NCBI GenBank assembly: GCA_014728565.1
Contig: WJLK01000077.1
Coordinates: 1 to 10,971 of the forward strand
Direction of reading: 5' to 3'
DNA from: Candidatus Pacearchaeota archaeon
GTDB lineage: Archaea; Nanobdellota; Nanobdellia; Pacearchaeales; GW2011-AR1
Length of the DNA stretch: 10,971 nucleotides
Below, piece by piece: positions 7,901 to 10,971 of this stretch (the stretch's first letter is position 1; each line of letters opens with the position of its first letter). The notes below the pieces were generated by a model. The model did no database searches. It was given only the letters and a program-made list of their open reading frames with translations, and was not told the DNA's origin. The translations under genes and the position numbers were made by a program.

Positions 7901-10900
7901 AGTTATATTATCTATCCATGCCATATCATCACCCTCACTTAATGAAGAATCCTTTGCATAACACCATATTAAATTATGAGTTCCTGTGCTTATTGTCTTT
8001 GTAACCTTTGTCCAGTTAACATCACCAGAAATTTTTTCAATTGCACTTCCTGTCCCTGAACAAGTGCAACCAGCAGATCCACATTCATCATCTACACAAA
8101 AACAAAGATAATCAAAAAGCTCCTCTGAATCCACTTTCCACCAAAAAGTCAATCTCCCCTGGCTTGTTATAGATACAGTCTGATTTATCCATGACTTCTC
8201 ATTATCACCAATATCTTTTGAAGAAGCTGAATAACTTCCTTCATAAAACCGTGTTGAATTTATAATCCAAGTATCGTTTCCTCCTGTAGTCCAGTTACCT
8301 AAATCTCCAGTTTCAAAATCTCCATTCTCCAGCAGGTTCTCAGGATCTAAACTTACATCAACAGAACCACAATAACCTTTTATACAAGTTATATTAAAAG
8401 TTACATTAAAAAATTGTAACTGAGTAACATACATTGTAACTGATAAATCTGTGGGATATAAAACCTCTATACCAACCTGCCTAGTTATGTTTGCTCCAAA
8501 AGGATAATGATATCCAATATCCAGAGTTCCAGAATCATTGGAATTTCCTGTATAATATTCATCTAATCCTGTACTAACTGAACTAGAACTCCCGCTATCG
8601 ATTGCTGATGAATCTGGTTTTAAGAAATAATCTCCTCTGGAACTCATATCATAAGGGTCATCACTTAAATCAATAGAACTTAAATCCTGACTTGCATTAG
8701 GAACATTTCCAGTGTTATTATAAAAAGCATTATAACTATTGTTTATTTCACTTGTGTTCTGCACTGCATATTTGAGATTACTAAAAACATTATCACTAAC
8801 TGAAATTGTTCCTGAAGATTGATTTGCTAAAATTCCAGTTGCATTTGTTCCAACAAATTCATTGCCGGATTTTCCATCAAAAGTATTAGAATCTATATAG
8901 AGATTGCTAGAAACCGCCTCCAAAACTTTTATACCATAATCCACAAATGCGTAAAATAAATTATTTGTGACATCTATTGAATCTGCAAGATTCACACCTA
9001 TTGTCATATTAAAAAAATGATTGTTAAAAAGCCCATATCCATATCCATATCCAGTTGCATCATAAATTGCAGTATTATTAAGCCTTGGAACTGAAAGATT
9101 CAGACTTATATTTGAATGCAAAAACTTGTTAAATTCTATTTTTGAAAAATTAGAACCAGAATTCTCCAGGATAATGGCAGACTGATAATCTGATTTTCCA
9201 GGACTTCCTGTGCTGCCTGTTATACTGGCTCCAACTTCATCATAATCAACAGAAGAATATACAATCCAGCATTCCACACTTTCATTAACAACTCCTGAAG
9301 ATTTTATGATTCCATTATTTTTAACTTTTATATAAGCAGAATCATTGAACTTTATAATAACTCCCGGCTCTATGATAAGAGTTCCTCCATCAACCACTAC
9401 AGGATGTTCTAGATAGACAGTTGTCCATCCACTGCTATTTAAAGTCCTCTCGCATAAGCTGTCACCTCCTCCCTGAAATACATCATCTCCTGTCAAATTT
9501 CCCTCAAAATACATAGTTCCTAAAATATTCATTGGCTTAAAAATTTCATAAAGATTACTAGCTTCTGTAAACTTCATAACAAAATTATCATCTATATCAT
9601 TATAAGCATCATTCAAGTCTTTTGTTCCTGAGACATTTATTTCACTCTGACTTCCTCTGTAAAAGATAACATTCGTTGAATTTTCATTTCCTCCACTATC
9701 ATTACAATAAAGTGTTAATTTATTACTTCCTGAACTAGTAAGAACATTAGTAAAATTCACTTCTGAAGAAGAAGCTGAACTATTGGTCTGCCCATCATTA
9801 CTACTATACCAGCAATAACCAGTTGTATTGTCCTCATAAGTATAATTTAATTCATCCACATTTCCTATATAAGTTGTGTTTTCTGGATAAGTTATATTAA
9901 TCACAGGAGCTTCCATATCTTTGTAAAAGATAACATCATCAGGAATTCCATCACCTCCTGAATGATTACAATAAACCTTCCAGATATTGCTTCCATTTTG
10001 ACTAAGGACATTTGTAAAATTCAATCCAGCTGCCTGCACTGAATAATTATTAGCACCTGAATCGTTGCTATACCAACATTTATCTAATCCAGTTGCATCT
10101 GTTACTGTATAATTTATAGTATCAACATTTATATTATAAGTTATATTTTCAGGATAAAATATAGTAACTACAGGAAAAGTTGTATCTACCTCAAAAAATA
10201 CAGTATCATTACCCTCGTTTCCAGAAGTGTCATTGCACCAGACAATCCAGATATTGCTTCCCTCACTGCTATTGAATGTGAAATTCAATCCAGCTGTCTG
10301 TATTGAATAATTATTAGCACCAGAATCATTGCTATACCAACAGGAATCAGGATGATTATCTGAATAAGTATAATTCAACTGAGTTACATTTGCATAATAA
10401 GTTGTATTTGAAGGATAAACAATATTAACTAATGGTGATGTTGAATCTGTTATTGTTACATTAAATCTAGTAGTGGAATTACTAATACTCGAATCCTCTG
10501 TTAAATTAACATATGGAAAAAATTCCCACTGAGAGTTAAGCTCCCCTGTTGCATTTATCCAGAAATTAACTTTCTGGCTTTCTCCAGCAATTAGCTCAGA
10601 TGTGTTAAACGGATTACTGCTTATATTTGTGTAAAATGGAGTTTTTCCAGCAGTTGTTGAAATTAAATTAGTATCTCCTGAATAAGTATAATTAACCTCT
10701 AAACTAACATTAACAACACTACAATTACCCTTTAAACAACTTGCATTCAGAGTTACATTAAAAAAATCATACTGGTTTACATTTATATTTCCTTTAGGAT
10801 ATATCAAGGATATATTTAAACTAGCTATAGCCTTATTAAAAAATACAGTATCATTATTCTCATTTCCAGAAGTATCATTACACCAGACAGTCCATTTATT

Positions 10901-10971
10901 TGAACCTTCACTTGAATTAACATCTGTCCAGTTCAAACCAGCTGCCTGAACTGAATAATTATTAGCACCTG
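4508..10971 (-). CDS. Giant modular cell-surface protein, 5' end outside window
   Basis: At least 2153 codons, ending in TAA at 4508. The frame stays open to the right edge: the codons upstream of a TTG at 10936 read GANNYSVQAAG, matching the same stretch of later repeats, so that TTG is not a real start and the gene is partial. Residues below count from the first full codon (10967-10969). Order: end of an Ig-like repeat (1-44); intact cysteine-bearing sandwich domain (48-173); three Ig-like repeats (174-439); parallel beta-helix (440-831); a second copy of the sandwich domain, split (832-876 and 1381-1446) around jelly-roll, DUF2341 and LamG modules; several Ig-like domains (1447-2009); C-terminal domain (2010-2153). 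It is S/T/N/D-rich; ten N-X-S/T sequons lie in residues 12-111 alone, so heavy N-glycosylation is likely. No C-terminal membrane segment or sorting signal is seen. Likely adhesin or S-layer-associated stalk; the ligand is unknown. Confidence 0.9.
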   Translation of the reverse strand, partial: GANNYSVQAAGLNWTDVNSSEGSNKWTVWCNDTSGNENNDTVFFNKAIASLNISLIYPKGNINVNQYDFFNVTLNASCLKGNCSVVNVSLEVNYTYSGDTNLISTTAGKTPFYTNISSNPFNTSELIAGESQKVNFWINATGELNSQWEFFPYVNLTEDSSISNSTTRFNVTITDSTSPLVNIVYPSNTTYYANVTQLNYTYSDNHPDSCWYSNDSGANNYSIQTAGLNFTFNSSEGSNIWIVWCNDTSGNEGNDTVFFEVDTTFPVVTIFYPENITYNINVDTINYTVTDATGLDKCWYSNDSGANNYSVQAAGLNFTNVLSQNGSNIWKVYCNHSGGDGIPDDVIFYKDMEAPVINITYPENTTYIGNVDELNYTYEDNTTGYCWYSSNDGQTNSSASSSEVNFTNVLTSSGSNKLTLYCNDSGGNENSTNVIFYRGSQSEINVSGTKDLNDAYNDIDDNFVMKFTEASNLYEIFKPMNILGTMYFEGNLTGDDVFQGGGDSLCERTLNSSGWTTVYLEHPVVVDGGTLIIEPGVIIKFNDSAYIKVKNNGIIKSSGVVNESVECWIVYSSVDYDEVGASITGSTGSPGKSDYQSAIILENSGSNFSKIEFNKFLHSNISLNLSVPRLNNTAIYDATGYGYGYGLFNNHFFNMTIGVNLADSIDVTNNLFYAFVDYGIKVLEAVSSNLYIDSNTFDGKSGNEFVGTNATGILANQSSGTISVSDNVFSNLKYAVQNTSEINNSYNAFYNNTGNVPNASQDLSSIDLSDDPYDMSSRGDYFLKPDSSAIDSGSSSSVSTGLDEYYTGNSNDSGTLDIGYHYPFGANITRQVGIEVLYPTDLSVTMYVTQLQFFNVTFNITCIKGYCGSVDVSLDPENLLENGDFETGDLGNWTTGGNDTWIINSTRFYEGSYSASSKDIGDNEKSWINQTVSITSQGRLTFWWKVDSEELFDYLCFCVDDECGSAGCTCSGTGSAIEKISGDVNWTKVTKTISTGTHNLIWCYAKDSSLSEGDDMAWIDNITIYDLEKGLIPSNEDEFYNESGDFWNYRKKITIDKTRIDENLTDFPLYVYFNDSDIGANAKSSGYDIRFTKDDGYTSIPYEREYFNISNGYAVGHYWVKTNLSSSSDTEIYIYYGKSGASDGDNRSQVWTNGYLGVYHMSDADSNADSINDSTSNNEHGAKQDANEPVEVGGKINYAQDFDCIDDYVNLTLLLNMTEGNITVSAWFNANSFSDTDYDQIFDSRASGFVCPIRLGAYQGTLRAQAEVSSPSNFVGYVELANNPIEDWYYAVAMWDRDDSKVKGYFNGDYKGASSTFSGNSTSAIQSIGKDPSYANEEFNGTIDEVRVSNVKRSASWIKFEFYNINKTDSEISFDSEEVYSRTPFYTNVSNPFTTAKLSENESETVVFWVNATGEKNSTWKFFGYANLTMDGSVSNITDKWNVTIEDNTDPVVHNVSVDPVFTGLGQLINITANVSDENNVSSVWMGLTPTGESQVNYTLSNYTYEMWYNNSYRGWYNGTYSVIVYANDTSDNIGSNSSQSFQVYNDNITVQIKTLQDSYIDGEIINLTDNAVADENQSKIMNNDTYNISFYLLMKTQSLTGGSWIDEDIVINDSSSGTLRTLEVNIDLTRLDEIWNPENYNSSNLSNGKIKYRVYVALQGADGNILTNSSGTQLLDTYNFTLPNISITQVVSINESDVTGGQVVRGENVTINATIVNATIVDSVWVKFWDTVIGGSILWQGFLNFISGNLWSVTVETNWTWPLGQINYTVYANDTLGQEVNESGNFTIVSPNTGPNDPTVSINSTDGSNQTLQDLNCYSTISDSDNDKLNVTIRWYRNGTLNLTIEYNDSYDSTGGYSFNAVLESENTTKHENWSCSMRLYDGQEWSGWGNSSNLTILNTPPVVTLDYHLNGAETTNRTPEFNWTGTDDDSDNLEYEINITGWHTGGASVPKCDDYQNKDSLGSNDYYIPLEYIKCLIDHQRYINWTVRAHDGEEYGSWADSRNLSIKSLITITLNVSQISFGELYPTNTSNTTEDSPYPFVLENDGNTELNISVNFTDLWNQISNPSRYFQFKIRNRTAGCFVTDDTNMSWANATAPGITTHAITRLNFTGSYQTGCSNSSIDILVEVPEDEAVGNKSSIVTFVSSFAEPA
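4943..6631 (-). other. Run of Ig-like/fibronectin-like domains
   Basis: Successive beta-sandwich units of about 100-135 residues. They open with motifs such as NTDPVVHNVSVDP, GPNDPTVSINSTDGS and TPPVVTLDYHLNG, and close with YSVIVYANDTS, INYTVYANDT, WSCSMRLYDGQEWSGWGN and WTVRAHDGEEYGSWAD. The last two are typical of extracellular fibronectin-like spacers, so this region probably holds the preceding modules away from the cell. Confidence 0.6.
6887..7522 (-). other. LamG/concanavalin-like domain
   Basis: About 210 residues after DUF2341. Markers: VYHMSDAD near the start, YVNLT, ITVSAWFNANSF, DWYYAVAMWDRDD, VKGYFNGDYKG and FNGTIDEVRVSNVKRSASWI. These are the usual strand motifs of LamG-type jelly-roll domains, which commonly bind glycans or proteins. 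Confidence 0.8.
7547..7846 (-). other. DUF2341 domain
   Basis: It opens with WNYRKKITIDKTRI, has DFPLYVYFNDSDIG and YDIRFTKDDG, and closes with TEIYIYYGKSGASD. This is the standard DUF2341 pattern, nearly always found next to LamG domains in large surface proteins, as here. Confidence 0.85.
7892..8341 (-). other. Jelly-roll (galactose-binding-like) domain with five-cysteine cluster
   Basis: Starts LLENGDFETGDLGNW and ends MAWIDNITIYD, the hallmarks of jelly-roll carbohydrate-binding-like modules. In the middle, where relatives usually have a plain strand, it has CFCVDDECGSAGCTC: five cysteines in 15 residues (8060-8104). Confidence 0.65.
8477..9652 (-). other. Parallel beta-helix region
   Basis: About 390 residues. 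After a lead-in (GGTLIIEPGVIIKFND), repeated N-x-F and N-N-x-F turns appear (SKIEFNKFLHSN, FNNHFFNMT, VTNNLFYAF, IDSNTFDG, VSDNVFSN, NSYNAFYNN), the pattern of right-handed PbH1 beta-helices. It closes with SSAIDSGS and LDIGYHYP, a common end of such domains. Many beta-helices bind or cleave polysaccharides, but I see no catalytic set, so binding or structure is more likely. Confidence 0.75.
9034..9052 (-). repeat. Hexamer microrepeat encoding GYGYGYG
   Basis: CATATC occurs three times in a row (9034-9051) and encodes a Tyr-Gly run inside the beta-helix. A change of one unit keeps the frame, so slippage would only lengthen or shorten a loop. Confidence 0.7.
9653..10450 (-). repeat. Three tandem Ig-like repeats with paired cysteines
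   Basis: Units at 10184-10450, 9917-10183 and 9653-9916 (89, 89 and 88 residues). Each runs P-V-x-I-x-YP-x-N-x-TY, then L/I-NYT, CWYS, NFT, GSN and C-N-x-S/T, ending V-x-F. Each has two cysteines suited to an intradomain disulfide. The part of a further unit is visible at 10838-10971. Confidence 0.85.
10026..10971 (-). repeat. Dispersed DNA-level repeats inside the giant gene
   Basis: A 34-bp segment coding for NNYSVQAAG and neighbouring residues occurs at 10026-10059 and 10938-10971 with a single mismatch, and again with a few more changes at 10290-10323. Such conservation at DNA level, more than the protein requires, indicates recent duplication or gene conversion between modules. Confidence 0.75.

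Noticed and set aside
10934..10936. TTG as start codon of the giant gene
   Set aside because: The frame stays open upstream to the window edge, and the upstream codons match the interior of the Ig-like repeat, so the gene simply continues out of the window.
9653..10971. CRISPR-like array
   Set aside because: The recurring DNA segments are in-frame parts of Ig-like protein repeats spaced by about 265 bp, not short repeats with unique spacers.

Overview
The window looks like a stretch of an A+T-rich archaeal chromosome, probably from a DPANN-type lineage such as Woesearchaeota or Pacearchaeota. The grounds are a TrmB-family regulator, an archaeal-style AbrB swapped-hairpin regulator, TATA-like boxes (CTTTAAA...) in place of bacterial -35/-10 promoters, GGAGG-type ribosome binding sites, and exported proteins extremely rich in N-X-S/T sequons. 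The lineage is an inference from protein style; no rRNA or other marker is present. All seven genes are on the minus strand, so transcription runs right to left.

Right part (4508-10971): the 3' portion of one giant exported protein gene. At least 2153 codons are visible and the 5' end lies beyond the right edge. The protein is a chain of beta-rich surface modules: Ig-like repeats with a cysteine pair, a parallel beta-helix, a jelly-roll/galactose-binding-like domain, DUF2341, a LamG-like lectin domain and more Ig-like domains. One domain type occurs twice, once intact and once split by about 500 residues of carbohydrate-binding-type modules. The last visible stretch has no C-terminal membrane anchor. 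One nucleotide after its stop comes a 161-residue protein with a single N-terminal membrane segment, and one nucleotide after that a 404-residue protein with a signal peptide, three beta-sandwich-like domains and a C-terminal membrane segment (both junctions read TAAAATG). These three genes form a tight operon and probably build one cell-surface structure.

Middle (2024-2804): a 240-residue protein with a CxxC...CxxC zinc ribbon between unrecognised N- and C-terminal domains. It could be a regulator tied to the surface operon.

Left part (273-2010): a second small operon, abrB-like regulator, small exported protein, TrmB-like regulator. It is preceded by a control region with two TATA-like boxes and several TGTATA half-sites. 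The regulator and exported genes overlap by 14 bp, and the ribosome binding site of the second lies inside the lysine/glutamate tail codons of the first. The TrmB-like protein has an unusual set of cysteines in its effector domain. The operon ends at a hairpin plus six T residues.

Far left (1-139): no gene is supported. There are two further perfect hairpins; one, followed by an ATTTC motif, resembles the right end of an IS200/IS605-type element. Overall the window reads as a surface-protein locus with three candidate regulators beside it. No CRISPR array, rRNA or tRNA was seen.
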